Part shown: piece after piece, positions 17,212 through 26,549 of the stretch | Layout: each line of letters starts with the position of its first letter | Numbering within the stretch: the stretch's first letter is position 1 | NCBI GenBank assembly: GCA_951812775.1 | Contig: OX638326.1 | Coordinates: forward strand, 3,297,391-3,361,390 | Direction of reading: 5' to 3' | Source: an uncultured Alphaproteobacteria bacterium | GTDB lineage: Bacteria; Pseudomonadota; Alphaproteobacteria; MPNO01; UBA2964 | DNA: 64,000 nucleotides | Notes under the pieces: model-generated | What the model was told of the DNA's origin: nothing | Database searches by the model: none | The model's input: only the letters and a program-made list of their open reading frames with translations | Made by a program: the position numbers and the translations under genes

Positions 17212-18144
17212 ATGGCGACGTCAAACATCAGGCTGATTGGTTTCCCAGGCACTGGGTTGCTGCCGCTTTTTGTAGGTATCGATAAGGGGCATTTCGAAGA
17301 ACGGGGTGTCGCTGTCGACCTTGAGCGAACGCCAAGCTCAATGTATCAGGCACAAAAACTGGTGGCTGGTGAGTTTGATATCGCCTGCAGCGCGGTAGAT
17401 AACTTTATCGCCTATCAGGAGGGTGCCGGGGAGGTCGAGCTTGATCGCGATCCTGATCTATTCGTTTTTATAGGCTCGACTCAGATCGAGCTTTCCTTTG
17501 TCGTAGCCAAGGGCATCGAGAGTTTTGAAGACCTCAAAGGCAAATCGCTGGCGATGGATGCGCTGGCGACAGGGTTCGCCTTTGTTCTTTATCGCATGCT
17601 TGATAATGCCGGGCTCAAACCGGATGACTATGAGCTTGTCTCGGTTGGCGTGACCCCGCATCGCTGGGAAGCCGTGCAAAAAGGTGAGCATGCCGGAACG
17701 CTCCTGATTGAGCCTTTTACTGGGCAGGCGCAGGCGGGCGGCTTTACGATCCTGGAAAGCAGCCTGCAAACGTTTAAGAACTATCCTGGTCAGATGTTTG
17801 GCGCGATGCGCGGTTGGGCAAATGAAAACCGCCCGGCGATGAATTCTTTTATTCAGGGCTATCTTGATGCGCTCGACTGGACGCTCGATCCCGCCAACAA
17901 GGCCGAAGCGGCCAATATTCTCGGCGCCAATATGCCGCAAATGCCTGAAAAGGCTGTTGGTCCCGCGCTCGAAAAACTGCTGGTGCCAGAGACCGGTCTG
18001 GTTCCGATGGGGATTGTGGATCGGGAAGGTCTCAAGACCGTTCTGGAAATCCGTAGCCAGTATGCACCTCAGGGTAAGCAGCTCACCGATATCGATAAAT
18101 ATCTCGATCTGAGCTTCTATGAAGAGGCGCTAGCCGGACGCTAA
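17212..18144 (+). CDS. NMT1/SsuA-like solute-binding protein without signal peptide
   Basis: The 310-residue product has the periplasmic-binding fold of NMT1/THI5/SsuA-type proteins: IRLIGFPGTGLLPLFVGIDKGHFEERGV at the N-terminus, LVAGEFDIACSAVDN, and ESFEDLKGKSLAMDALATGFAF. No hydrophobic leader precedes the domain, so it would stay in the cytoplasm, and no ABC permease or ATPase gene is nearby. It might be a cytoplasmic sensor or an enzyme on this fold, such as a pyrimidine synthase-like or decarboxylase-like member. It has tight spacing to the molybdenum hydroxylase gene. Confidence 0.85.
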   Translation: MATSNIRLIGFPGTGLLPLFVGIDKGHFEERGVAVDLERTPSSMYQAQKLVAGEFDIACSAVDNFIAYQEGAGEVELDRDPDLFVFIGSTQIELSFVVAKGIESFEDLKGKSLAMDALATGFAFVLYRMLDNAGLKPDDYELVSVGVTPHRWEAVQKGEHAGTLLIEPFTGQAQAGGFTILESSLQTFKNYPGQMFGAMRGWANENRPAMNSFIQGYLDALDWTLDPANKAEAANILGANMPQMPEKAVGPALEKLLVPETGLVPMGIVDREGLKTVLEIRSQYAPQGKQLTDIDKYLDLSFYEEALAGR

Positions 18145-18194
18145 GAAGCCTGTAGAATGGCGCCAGTTTTTTAAACCAAAGAGGCTCGCCGAGC

Positions 18195-19415
18195 ATGGCT
18201 TTCGATTATTCAACGGTTTTCCGTCCCGGATTGCCGCCTGCCGCCGCGCGCTGGTCGGGCTTTCCAAAATATAACTTTGTCGGCGGGCATAATGACGGTG
18301 CGGCCGTACCGGTACAGGATTTTATCGATGCCGCCGCAGCCGTTCTGAATCGTGAAGGATCGACACTCGCGACCCATAGCCTCGAAAGCGGCTCGCAGGG
18401 GTATTTGCCCTTGCGGGAGTTTCTTGCTGAATATCTGAATAAATCGACCGGCATGACCGATACGGCTGACGATATTCTTTTGGTTTCGGGATCCTTGCAG
18501 GCACTTGATCTCGTCAATGATGTGCTGCTGTCGGACGGAGATACGGTCGTTCTTGAAGAAGCTGCCTATCAGGGGGCGATCCAGCGGTTCAACCGTCTTG
18601 GTGTAAGGGGAATTGGCGCGCCGCTTGATGATGGCGGTATCCGCATGGATACGCTGAGCAATATTCTTGATGACCTCAAAAAAGACGGGATTAAACCGAA
18701 ATATCTTTATGCCGTCCCCACGGTGCAGAACCCGACCGGCACCGTGATGTCAGAAGAACGGCGGCTGGAATTCCTGAACCTCGCCCGGAAATTCGACGTA
18801 CCGATCTTTGAAGATGATTGTTATGCCGACCTGACTTTCGATGGCAGCCGTCCTCGCGCAATTCGGGCGCTGGATGATGATGGTCGGGTGATATTTTGTG
18901 GCACGTTTTCCAAAACCATCGCCCCGGCCTTGCGGGTGGGGTACCTGGTTGCCGAGTGGGATATTTTGTCCCGCATGCTGGCTGTAAAACGTGATGGTGG
19001 TTCTGGCGCGCTGGAACAGATGGTGTTGGGCGAATATTGCCCTGATCATTTTGAAGACCATGTCACGAAATTGCGCGGTGTGCTGAAGGGCAAATGCGAT
19101 GCCATGATGGAAACACTGGCCGCAGAATTTGGTACAACTGCTGAGGTTGAGGCGCCTGTCGGCGGCATCTTTGTCTGGGTCACTTTGCCCGACAGCGTTG
19201 ATACAATGAAGCTTTTTGAGATTGCCAGTGCCGAGGGGGTTGCCATCAATCCCGGTGCCGAATGGGTTGTTGACCCGGCGACGGGTACGCATAAAATGCG
19301 ATTGTGTTTCGGCAATCCGACAGTTGAGGAAATCCGTGAGGGCGTCACCAAACTCGCTGAAATCTGTCATCGCGAATTCGGCGTGCCGGAACGCGGATCT
19401 AATATTGAGCGCTAG
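18195..19415 (+). CDS. PLP-dependent aminotransferase, class I/II
   Basis: The 406-residue product has an aminotransferase fold type I similar to 2-aminoadipate/MocR-type catalytic domains: LPLREFLAEYLN, ILLVSGSLQALDLV, YAVPTVQNPTGTVMSEERR, FEDDCYADLTFDG and the PLP-lysine region GTFSKTIAPALRVGY. The C-terminal small domain has GGIFVWVTLP and the substrate-carboxylate-binding Arg in MRLCFGNPT. It lacks an N-terminal GntR domain, so it is an enzyme and not a MocR regulator. It ends the plus-strand run at a hairpin shared with the convergent gene. Confidence 0.9.
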   Translation: MAFDYSTVFRPGLPPAAARWSGFPKYNFVGGHNDGAAVPVQDFIDAAAAVLNREGSTLATHSLESGSQGYLPLREFLAEYLNKSTGMTDTADDILLVSGSLQALDLVNDVLLSDGDTVVLEEAAYQGAIQRFNRLGVRGIGAPLDDGGIRMDTLSNILDDLKKDGIKPKYLYAVPTVQNPTGTVMSEERRLEFLNLARKFDVPIFEDDCYADLTFDGSRPRAIRALDDDGRVIFCGTFSKTIAPALRVGYLVAEWDILSRMLAVKRDGGSGALEQMVLGEYCPDHFEDHVTKLRGVLKGKCDAMMETLAAEFGTTAEVEAPVGGIFVWVTLPDSVDTMKLFEIASAEGVAINPGAEWVVDPATGTHKMRLCFGNPTVEEIREGVTKLAEICHREFGVPERGSNIER

Positions 19416-19428
19416 CCTCTTGAGGCTA
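19413..19428. terminator. Hairpin containing both stop codons of convergent genes
   Basis: TAGCCTC at 19413-19419 and GAGGCTA at 19422-19428 form a perfect 7-bp stem with a two-base loop. The plus gene stop and the minus gene stop both lie inside it. There is no T tract, so a bidirectional terminator is possible but not certain. Confidence 0.35.
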
Positions 19429-20052
19429 TGACTTGGGATGGCCCGCTATGGGTTTGGCGATGTGCAACACATTGAATTGCATAATTACCCCAACGTCTTT
19501 TTCAGTGAGTGTTTTTCCGACAGGTGCGCAATAAATGCCGCTGATCGCATAATTGTTTGTAGCGGTGCCGCCATGCTCGCCAAATACGGGGATTTTTCTA
19601 ACATATAGGCAACTTTGTTTGTCTGCGAGAAAGAGTACGTAGTTCTCGCCGCCAGCTTTTGTATCGTATTGGCTGTCTACACCCTTTGACCGTTTCGTAA
19701 TTCTGATTTCTTTATTTCGCAAATAACGGATTCTTTTTAGATTTTTTTCTTCAATTGGTTGGGTTCTTGACCAATACAATTCGCTATTCACCAGAATGCT
19801 GATAATGAATTGGAAGTGCCGCTTTGTAATATTGTCCAAATGTAAGGCGGCATACCTTTCAGTGCTATAGTCGTCATCCCACCCCAGATAGTAGTAGTGA
19901 ACTTTTTGCTCGGGAATAGGATACATTTTGACCACAATTCGAGATTGGTTTTGAGTGATGCGAAGCGGCTTTTCGCCAGCAAACACTGTTCCAAGCGTCA
20001 ATGCTGCGGAAATAATGACGGAAATAAGACCAGACAAAATTTTAAAGTACAT
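19426..20052 (-). CDS. Secreted hypothetical protein
   Basis: A 208-residue product with a signal peptide (MYFKILSGLISVIISAALTLGTVFAG) and a mature domain rich in aromatic and basic residues (VHYYYLGWDDDYSTERYAALHLDNITKR) with two cysteines (QSCLYVRK, GIYCAPV) that could form a disulfide. The sequence is visibly richer in A and T than its neighbours, which hints at separate origin. I do not recognise the family. Confidence 0.65.
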   Translation of the reverse strand: MYFKILSGLISVIISAALTLGTVFAGEKPLRITQNQSRIVVKMYPIPEQKVHYYYLGWDDDYSTERYAALHLDNITKRHFQFIISILVNSELYWSRTQPIEEKNLKRIRYLRNKEIRITKRSKGVDSQYDTKAGGENYVLFLADKQSCLYVRKIPVFGEHGGTATNNYAISGIYCAPVGKTLTEKDVGVIMQFNVLHIAKPIAGHPKS

Positions 20053-20189
20053 CGAACTAGGAGCCTGCTGTTGTTCGAAAGGCGTTTTCGATTGTTGTGC
20101 AATTATTATGTGATTTGCAAGGCGAGGTCGTATCTAGCAGCCTTCTGCGCTAGCATTTCGTTTCAAAAGATGATCAGGGGGAACTAATC

Positions 20190-20723
20190 ATGGGCACTTT
20201 CAAAAGTCCGGCGATGGAGAACACCGACAATGTTAAAAATGTCGACCCAGCGCCGTTTACGCCATCGGGCATTTTACATTTTACGATTAGTGTCGCTGAT
20301 CTCGATGAGGCGATTGAATTTTACACCACGATTGTCGGCGCGACATTGTGGCGGCGGATTTCCTACTCGGCCTTTATGGCGGTTGGGGACAATTTTTTTG
20401 TCCTGTCGAATATCGGCTATCACCGGCGGCCCAATGATCCAGGCCATTGTCTGATCCACAACGCGTTTATTGTCTGTGGCGAACAGTTTGATCAGGCGGT
20501 CAACTATATCGAAGCGAATGATATTGAGATCGTCCGCTATGAGGATGAAGGGCACACCTCCTTTGCCGGGCGGCACGCCTATTTCCAGGATCCGTTTGGC
20601 AATGCGATTGAGATTATCGATTTGCATGATATCGGGACGGCAGGTGACCCGCCGATTCCCGGTTGGAACAAGAACCGCATCCGCAATAACTATTTCGGCA
20701 AAAATCAGTTCGAAGAGGGCTAA
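20190..20723 (+). CDS. VOC (glyoxalase/extradiol dioxygenase) superfamily protein
   Basis: The 177-residue product contains one vicinal-oxygen-chelate domain: ILHFTISVADLDEAIEFYTTIVGA at about residues 29-52 with the first metal-ligand His, and GRHAYFQDPFGNAIEIIDLH near 130-150 with the late His/Glu pair. A second ligand His may lie in CLIHNAFIV. Such proteins include glyoxalases, fosfomycin-resistance enzymes and ring-cleavage dioxygenases; one or two modules decide the type, and this single module suggests a small dimeric metalloenzyme. Function is not assigned further. Confidence 0.85.
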   Translation: MGTFKSPAMENTDNVKNVDPAPFTPSGILHFTISVADLDEAIEFYTTIVGATLWRRISYSAFMAVGDNFFVLSNIGYHRRPNDPGHCLIHNAFIVCGEQFDQAVNYIEANDIEIVRYEDEGHTSFAGRHAYFQDPFGNAIEIIDLHDIGTAGDPPIPGWNKNRIRNNYFGKNQFEEG

Positions 20724-20732
20724 CGATTCCCG

Positions 20733-21362
20733 CTACTTGGCGGCGGCGTCCTGTGCGGCTTTCTGGCGTTCCATTTCCTCGACTTCGGCCTTGGTTTTGC
20801 CCCAGGTTGGCGGGTTTTTCATATATTCGTCTTCTTCGGGCGTGTTCTGTCGGCCCAGCACTTCATTGCGGTGCGGAAAGCGGCCGTACTGCTTGATGGT
20901 ATCGTGATGCCCTTGAGCCGACTGGATGGATTGTTCGTCAGCGACTTCTTTATAGAGCGGCAGGACACGTTCGTGGTCCGCAAATTCCTCGCTATGTTCG
21001 AGCGGCAGATACAGGAAGATACGCGGCCACTTGCCCATTCCGAGATGATATCCCTGATCAAGCGCGTAGTTTGTAATCTCGCGTGCTTTAGGGTCAGCGG
21101 CGAAGGCCTGCGGCGTGCCGCGATAGATATTACGCGGAAACTGGTCGAGGCTAATGATCAAGGCGAGGCACTCTTCTGCCGTGGCTTTGAGGTGATCAAG
21201 CTCGCCGGCCAGGGCTCGTTCGTGAACCGACATATAGTCATCGATTAAGCTCTGGTCGAATTCGGGCGTTGACCGAAACCAGACCTCGCGCTTTTCCATC
21301 GGCTGGGTCATGTCGGTCGTGCCAAACCAGAAGGTGAGGATTTGTTCGGCTAATGCATCCAT
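20733..21362 (-). CDS. DUF924 family protein
   Basis: The 209-residue product starts MDALAEQILTFWFGTTDMTQPMEKREVWFRSTPEFDQ, the highly characteristic N-terminus of the DUF924 family, and includes CLALIISLDQFPRNIYRGTPQAFA and MGKWPRIFLYLPLEHSE. The family is all-helical (TPR-like) and of unknown function. The frame ends with a Lys/Ala-rich tail. The gene lies 12 bases after the sulfatase gene on the same strand and may be co-transcribed. Confidence 0.9.
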   Translation of the reverse strand: MDALAEQILTFWFGTTDMTQPMEKREVWFRSTPEFDQSLIDDYMSVHERALAGELDHLKATAEECLALIISLDQFPRNIYRGTPQAFAADPKAREITNYALDQGYHLGMGKWPRIFLYLPLEHSEEFADHERVLPLYKEVADEQSIQSAQGHHDTIKQYGRFPHRNEVLGRQNTPEEDEYMKNPPTWGKTKAEVEEMERQKAAQDAAAK

Positions 21363-21374
21363 CTTGAATACTCC

Positions 21375-22979
21375 TTACGCGCGGCCTAACGGAGATGGTG
21401 AAGTGTCATTGAGGGCGATCTGTTCTTGCACCAGCCGTTCCATCAAAGTCATTTTTATGTCGCGATGATCGGCGCTGTCCCAGAGATTGGTCAGCTCGCC
21501 CGGATCATTTTCCAGATCATAGAGTTCGCCCCAGTCATGCCCGTGATAGACCGAAAGACGCCAGTCTTTGGTAATCAGCGTTCGTGCCTTCGGGGCTTTG
21601 CCAAGAACCGGTAAAACACGCTGGTTATCTTCTTCGATCAGCACCGCATCGCGGGGGCCGCTGGAATTTGGATCTGCGGCAACCGACAGCAGGCTTTTGC
21701 CCTGCAATCCGTTATAGGGAGAGACTTTCGCGCGATCGAGAACAGTGGCGGAAATATCCATCGTACCGGACAACGCTTCGGTATCCGCACCCTCAACATC
21801 GCTTTCAGGGTCAGACCACAGGAAGGCGACGCGCACCAGTTCGCGATAATGGGCCGGTCCTTTGCGGAGCATACAGTGATCGCCGAGATGATCCCCGTGA
21901 TCGCTAGTAAACATAACAACGGTATTGTCATCCAATCCGTTGGCTTTCAAGGCGGCCAGAATTTGCCCCACACCGTCATCGACAGCCGCAATCATGCCGC
22001 AGGTCAGCGCGCGCGCTTCCAGAGCCTCCTGGGCATTGATGCCGTATGACATGATCCCGTCTTCCGGTGGTTTGCCTTCATCTCGTCGGTCGAGCAATGC
22101 CTGCACATGCGGCGGTGGTTGCCAGTCATTGACGTTATAGGATTCCGGGACTTCCATCTGCTCTGGCTTGTACATATCCCAGTACTTGCCGGGCGGTGTG
22201 AACGGGTGATGCGGGTCGGGAAAGGACGCCACCATGTAAAACGGTGCGTCATCGTCTGACTCTGCATAATCATTGATGTATTTTTCTGCGTGATCGGCGA
22301 TCCAGGCCGTCGGATAGAGCTCCTCCGGCACCTTCGTGCGCCAGGCCTGCAGGACAGAATAATCATGCGGCATCCCGTTCTTCGGGCCGCATAATTCATC
22401 GGCATCCTGACGCTGATCCTTGAGCCACCAGTAGTAGTCGCCACCGCATTCATCGCCATGTCCAAAGCACAGATCGACATGTTCATAGCCGTAAAACGGT
22501 AGATCCAGCTTGGCGTCTGGGGTATCCCAAAAATCCGGCCGCTCCTGTTTGTAATTGCCATCCATCAAGGCGCCTTTTAGTGCCTCCTTTTTATCCTCTT
22601 GCGGAGCCGTGTAATCTTCGGGCGTGTCCGTTTCGGTATTTACCGGCGGGAAGGTCGTAAAATTTTGCAGGTGGCTCTTGCCAACCAGCGCGGTGCGATA
22701 CCCGGCATCGCGAAGCATCTCGACAAAGGTATTGGCGGAGAGCGGAAGCGGAATACCGTTCTGGCGGACACCATGCGCTGACGGTGTCCGACCGGTCATC
22801 AGCGTTGCCCGGTTTGGCATACAGACAGGATTTGACACATAGAACCGGTTAAACTGAACCCCCGACTGCGCAATGGAGTCGATATTTGGTGTTTTGAGCA
22901 CTGGATGCCCGGCGCAGCCAAGATAATCGGCGCGATGCTGGTCCGTAATAATGAGAACAAAATTTGGCCTTTTACCCAT
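21375..22979 (-). CDS. Type I sulfatase (alkaline phosphatase superfamily)
   Basis: ATG 22979 is chosen because the conserved sulfatase N-terminus (MGKRPNFVLIITDQHRADYLGCAG) follows at once. The 534-residue product has metal-ligand Asp13 and Asp-adjacent residues, Cys53 in PVCMPNRATLMTG as the formylglycine precursor (CxPxR), and TSDHGDHLGDHCMLRKG. No signal peptide is visible, so it acts in the cytoplasm or its substrate is imported. Conversion of Cys53 requires a formylglycine-generating enzyme that is not in the window. A paralogue lies at 28073-29680. Confidence 0.92.
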   Translation of the reverse strand: MGKRPNFVLIITDQHRADYLGCAGHPVLKTPNIDSIAQSGVQFNRFYVSNPVCMPNRATLMTGRTPSAHGVRQNGIPLPLSANTFVEMLRDAGYRTALVGKSHLQNFTTFPPVNTETDTPEDYTAPQEDKKEALKGALMDGNYKQERPDFWDTPDAKLDLPFYGYEHVDLCFGHGDECGGDYYWWLKDQRQDADELCGPKNGMPHDYSVLQAWRTKVPEELYPTAWIADHAEKYINDYAESDDDAPFYMVASFPDPHHPFTPPGKYWDMYKPEQMEVPESYNVNDWQPPPHVQALLDRRDEGKPPEDGIMSYGINAQEALEARALTCGMIAAVDDGVGQILAALKANGLDDNTVVMFTSDHGDHLGDHCMLRKGPAHYRELVRVAFLWSDPESDVEGADTEALSGTMDISATVLDRAKVSPYNGLQGKSLLSVAADPNSSGPRDAVLIEEDNQRVLPVLGKAPKARTLITKDWRLSVYHGHDWGELYDLENDPGELTNLWDSADHRDIKMTLMERLVQEQIALNDTSPSPLGRA

Positions 22980-23125
22980 GTCGCAAAATACCTCGACCCT
23001 CCAATGTCGGTTTCCTTCATACCTTATTGAAAGTGGTCCGCAAACGTACGGCGGGGATTTCTCTCGCCACAAATTGTTGTATTCTGTCGGCAAATACATA
23101 AATCGATCCAACAGGGAGATACAAA

Positions 23126-24175
23126 ATGGGATCAATCGACTCCGATGCACATGTGGTGGAATGCGAAGCCACCTTTGATTTTCTTGATCCAGAGTTCGAA
23201 AAATATCGGCCTCTGGTCGTACAGTCGAAACGATCTGATCACTCCGTCCTGAGTAACGTGGGTGTCGCACAGCGTGAATTCTGGTTCCTGGATAATCGGA
23301 TGTTGCCCAAGGAAGGCAATGTCGGCGCGGACACCGCCAAAGAAGCCCGTGAAATGGAGGATATTAACGGGCGGCTCAAACATATGGATGAGCTTGGAAT
23401 CGATGTACAGGTCCTTTATCCAACTGTTTTCCTACGGCCATGGACCCAGACGCCACAGGTAGAATATGCGTTAATCCGCTCCTATAACCGCTGGCTGGTC
23501 AGTATCTGGAAACAAGCACCTGACCGTCTGCGCTGGGTTGTGATGCCGCATCTACTCAATATGGATAAGTGCCGGGAAGAATTGGAATTTGGCAAGACGA
23601 ATGGCGCCTGCGGTGTCTATATGCACGGCATTGAACATGATACGCCGTTGTTCTCAGAAAAATTTTTTAAGCTTTATGAAATGGCAGAGGAGCTTGATCT
23701 GCCGATCTGTTTCCACGCTGGCAATAACAGTTTCCTGCTCGAAGGCATGTATCGTGAAGATAGTGGTTTCGCCAAGGCCAAGCTGCCTCCGGTGGCAACC
23801 TTCCACCAGCTTTTGTTCAAAGGGATACCGGCAATGTTTCCAAAGCTACGCTGGTGCTTTGTTGAGGTCAGCGCCCAATGGATTCCCTATGCCCTCAATG
23901 ATCTTGGCTTGCGACTATCCCGTCGGGGCGAAGACATGTCGGAGTCGATCATGGCCGACAACAATATTTGGGTGGCTTGTCAGGTAACCGACGATCTTGA
24001 CTATGTTCTGAAATATGCTGGCGAGACCCAGCTGGTCGTTGGAACGGATTACGGTCATGCCGATACCTCAACAGAGATTGAGGCGCTTCGGAAGTTAAGT
24101 TCCGATGGCAAGGTTTCTGCCGAAGTGGCAGCCAAAATTCTCGAAGATAATGCGCGGGCGCTTTATGGGCTGTAA
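23126..24175 (+). CDS. Amidohydrolase-2 family metal-dependent hydrolase/decarboxylase
   Basis: The 349-residue product starts MGSIDSDAHVVECEATF, giving the DxH metal ligands of the ACMSD-like amidohydrolase-2 family. Further marks are YMHGIEH, LPICFHAGNNSF with a His ligand, and LVVGTDYGHAD with the catalytic Asp near residue 310. Members decarboxylate or hydrolyse aromatic and semialdehyde intermediates. It is divergent from the sulfatase gene, and its stop overlaps the start of the ankyrin-repeat gene. Confidence 0.9.
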   Translation: MGSIDSDAHVVECEATFDFLDPEFEKYRPLVVQSKRSDHSVLSNVGVAQREFWFLDNRMLPKEGNVGADTAKEAREMEDINGRLKHMDELGIDVQVLYPTVFLRPWTQTPQVEYALIRSYNRWLVSIWKQAPDRLRWVVMPHLLNMDKCREELEFGKTNGACGVYMHGIEHDTPLFSEKFFKLYEMAEELDLPICFHAGNNSFLLEGMYREDSGFAKAKLPPVATFHQLLFKGIPAMFPKLRWCFVEVSAQWIPYALNDLGLRLSRRGEDMSESIMADNNIWVACQVTDDLDYVLKYAGETQLVVGTDYGHADTSTEIEALRKLSSDGKVSAEVAAKILEDNARALYGL

Positions 24176-24893
24176 CAGGTGTAGCAGGTCTAGGCGTTTG
24201 CGAGGCTGGCTCGGTGTCATTGCCGGCATCGGCCTTTTTGCGGGTTCCTTTGCGGCTGCCGCGCAGACTGCACCGAGCGCTCGGGAAATCGCAAATTACC
24301 GCGGCTTGCATGCCGCGGTAGCGCGTGGCGATATAGCCGCTGTCTCGCGTCTGGTGCATCAGAGACGGGCCAATATCAACGTGCGCGATCCGCACGGCCG
24401 GACGCCTTTGATGGTCGCCGGATATAAGCGCAATATTCTGATCGCGACGGCGCTGATTGGGGTCGGTGCTGACGTCGATGCCAAAGATTCCCAAGCCTAT
24501 GACCTTATAACGATTGCTGCGGTAGCGAACGACGTGCCGATGCTCAAGTTGGCGATTGCATCGGGTGGGAATCCGGGCCAAACGACCAGCCCCTATGATG
24601 GAACGGCGCTGATCGCGGCGGCGCATCTGGGTCATGTCGAAGTGGTGAAGACACTCATAGAGGCCAAAGCGCCGTTAGATCATGTGAACAATCTTAATTG
24701 GACGGCATTGATCGAATCTATCGTGCTGGGTGATGGCGGAAAAAACCATATTGCCTGTCTCAAAGCGCTCATTGATGCCGGGGCAGATGTCAATATACCG
24801 GATGGTGACGGCCGCACACCGTTGACGCTGGCCCGGCAGCATGGTTTTGCGGAAATGGTCAAAATCCTTGAAAAAGCGGGCGCACGTCCGTAA
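24165..24893 (+). CDS. Secreted ankyrin-repeat protein
   Basis: ATG 24165 is preferred because it opens a signal-like N-terminus (RLRGWLGVIAGIGLFAGSFAAAAQ) and overlaps the upstream stop. The 242-residue product has about five ankyrin repeats, seen as GLHAAVARGDIAAVSRLV, GRTPLMVAGYKRNILIATALIGVGADVDAK, GTALIAAAHLGHVEVVKTLIEA, NWTALIESIV and GRTPLTLARQHGFAEMVKILEKAGA. It is probably a periplasmic binding scaffold. Partners are unknown. Confidence 0.88.
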   Translation: MGCNRCSRSRRLRGWLGVIAGIGLFAGSFAAAAQTAPSAREIANYRGLHAAVARGDIAAVSRLVHQRRANINVRDPHGRTPLMVAGYKRNILIATALIGVGADVDAKDSQAYDLITIAAVANDVPMLKLAIASGGNPGQTTSPYDGTALIAAAHLGHVEVVKTLIEAKAPLDHVNNLNWTALIESIVLGDGGKNHIACLKALIDAGADVNIPDGDGRTPLTLARQHGFAEMVKILEKAGARP

Positions 24894-24938
24894 GTAGCAA
24901 TATAGTTTTGTAGGAATTTCTGACCGGGAATAGTTGAA

Positions 24939-25514
24939 ATGTTAAAACGATTTTTAACCGCTATGGTTGCCTTTGCGATGGTTTCCTTCACAATTGGGGC
25001 ATATGCGGCAGAAGGGAGCAAGCGCGTGAAAATTACAACGAATTTGGGTGTTATCGAAGTGGAACTCGCGCCTAATGAAGCACCGGCTTCGGTTGAAAAC
25101 TTCCTGAATTACGCAAAGGCCGGCTTTTACGATGGAACGATTTTTCATCGTGTGATTGAGGGTTTTATGATTCAGGGCGGTGGCTTTGAACATGGCTTGA
25201 AGAAAAAGGACACGAAGGACCCCATTCAGAATGAAGCTGATAACGGATTGCAGAATCTTGTAGGTACGCTGGCGATGGCGCGAACCAATGACCCGCACTC
25301 GGCAACCGCGCAATTCTTTATCAATACCGCAGACAATCACTTCCTGAACCATACGGATAAAAGCCCGCGCGGTTGGGGCTATGCTGTCTTCGGTAAGGTT
25401 ACATCTGGCCTCGATGTCGTAAGACAGATCGAAGGGTCAACGACGGGCCAGAAAGGCGGCATGGGCGATGTGCCGCTTGAAGATGTGGTCATTCAGAAAG
25501 TTGAAGTCGAGTAA
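24939..25514 (+). CDS. ppiA: Periplasmic cyclophilin-type peptidyl-prolyl isomerase
   Basis: The 191-residue product has a signal peptide ([25 protein letters not shown]) and a full cyclophilin domain: [44 protein letters not shown] with the catalytic Arg, [16 protein letters not shown] and [16 protein letters not shown]. It catalyses cis-trans isomerisation of prolyl bonds in the periplasm during protein folding. It lies 45 bases after the ankyrin gene. Confidence 0.94.
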   Translation: MLKRFLTAMVAFAMVSFTIGAYAAEGSKRVKITTNLGVIEVELAPNEAPASVENFLNYAKAGFYDGTIFHRVIEGFMIQGGGFEHGLKKKDTKDPIQNEADNGLQNLVGTLAMARTNDPHSATAQFFINTADNHFLNHTDKSPRGWGYAVFGKVTSGLDVVRQIEGSTTGQKGGMGDVPLEDVVIQKVEVE

Positions 25515-25538
25515 CCCCTAGACAGGGTCTCAGAACAT

Positions 25539-26528
25539 TTATTGCAGGCGGGGCGGGGTTTTGATCCGCTCCGGTAGAGCGTGGCCTCGGCCTTCGGCGC
25601 GCGCACGCTGATATATATCGATCGCAAGGGATAAATCAGATAGCCCCATTCCCATAGCCTTGAACAGGGTAATATCCGCCCCTTCCGGACGGGTAATGTC
25701 GTCCCGGAGAATTTCTGAAATGCTTCGAACATTGTCCCAGCCAGAATCGTCATCGCCATAATGTTTGATGAATTCCGCGGAAAGATTGCGGATTGAATTA
25801 AAGTTATCGACGGCGATGACATCCGCGCGATCAAAAACATCATCCGTAAACTCGATACGCGCCGGGATGATCGCGCCCATGGCGTTGAGATGTGACCCCT
25901 TCGCCATCATGTCAGCCGTCAGAAACGGAACAGTGGAATTTGTAACAATGGTAACGATCGGCATGTCCTTGGCTGTATCTTCCAGACTGTCACAGGCAAT
26001 GACCTCGAAATCGAATTCAGCTCGCACGGCCTCGGCAAACTTGTTCCGGTTTTCGGGGTTGCGGCTATGAACCCGTAATCTCTTTAACGGTCGCACGGCG
26101 TGACAGGCGGCGACCTGAGGCAGGGCCTGATTTCCGGAACCTATGATACCCATTTCGTCGGCGCCTTGGGGTGCGAGACGCCGTGTGCCAACACCGGTCA
26201 TGGCGGCGGTCCGCATTTGACCGAGCGCCGTGGCCTCGATGACTGCGAGGTTGGCGCCGTCTTCCATGGAGAAGAGTTCGACAATGGTTTCTGATTTGCC
26301 GCGGACATTGATCCAGTTTTTGAATCCGCAGATTCCCTCCCCGGCGACAGAGGCGCCCAAAACATGCATGGCGTCGTTTTCGGCCACCATCAGATGACCT
26401 TTGGTCATATTCTGTGCGTCTCCCTGAGACTCCAGAGGTAGGACGCGCTCCAAAGCATTAATGGCATCAGGAAGACTGACCATCGAGGTGACATCTGCCT
26501 CGGTGATCCAGAGCGGGGAGTCGGCCAT
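25539..26528 (-). CDS. Ornithine cyclodeaminase/mu-crystallin family protein
   Basis: The 329-residue product has the NAD(P)-binding motif in MGIIGSGNQALPQVAACHAVRPLKRLRV preceded by an OCD-type N-terminal half (LWITEADVTSMVSLPDAINALE, GHLMVAENDAMHVLGA). Enzymes of this family reduce or deaminate cyclic imines or amino acids (ornithine, alanine, pyrroline-carboxylate, ketimines). The specific substrate cannot be told. It follows the cupin-like gene by 21 bases on the same strand. Confidence 0.9.
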   Translation of the reverse strand: MADSPLWITEADVTSMVSLPDAINALERVLPLESQGDAQNMTKGHLMVAENDAMHVLGASVAGEGICGFKNWINVRGKSETIVELFSMEDGANLAVIEATALGQMRTAAMTGVGTRRLAPQGADEMGIIGSGNQALPQVAACHAVRPLKRLRVHSRNPENRNKFAEAVRAEFDFEVIACDSLEDTAKDMPIVTIVTNSTVPFLTADMMAKGSHLNAMGAIIPARIEFTDDVFDRADVIAVDNFNSIRNLSAEFIKHYGDDDSGWDNVRSISEILRDDITRPEGADITLFKAMGMGLSDLSLAIDIYQRARAEGRGHALPERIKTPPRLQ

Positions 26529-26549
26529 ATGTTAGAAAATCCTTATTGC

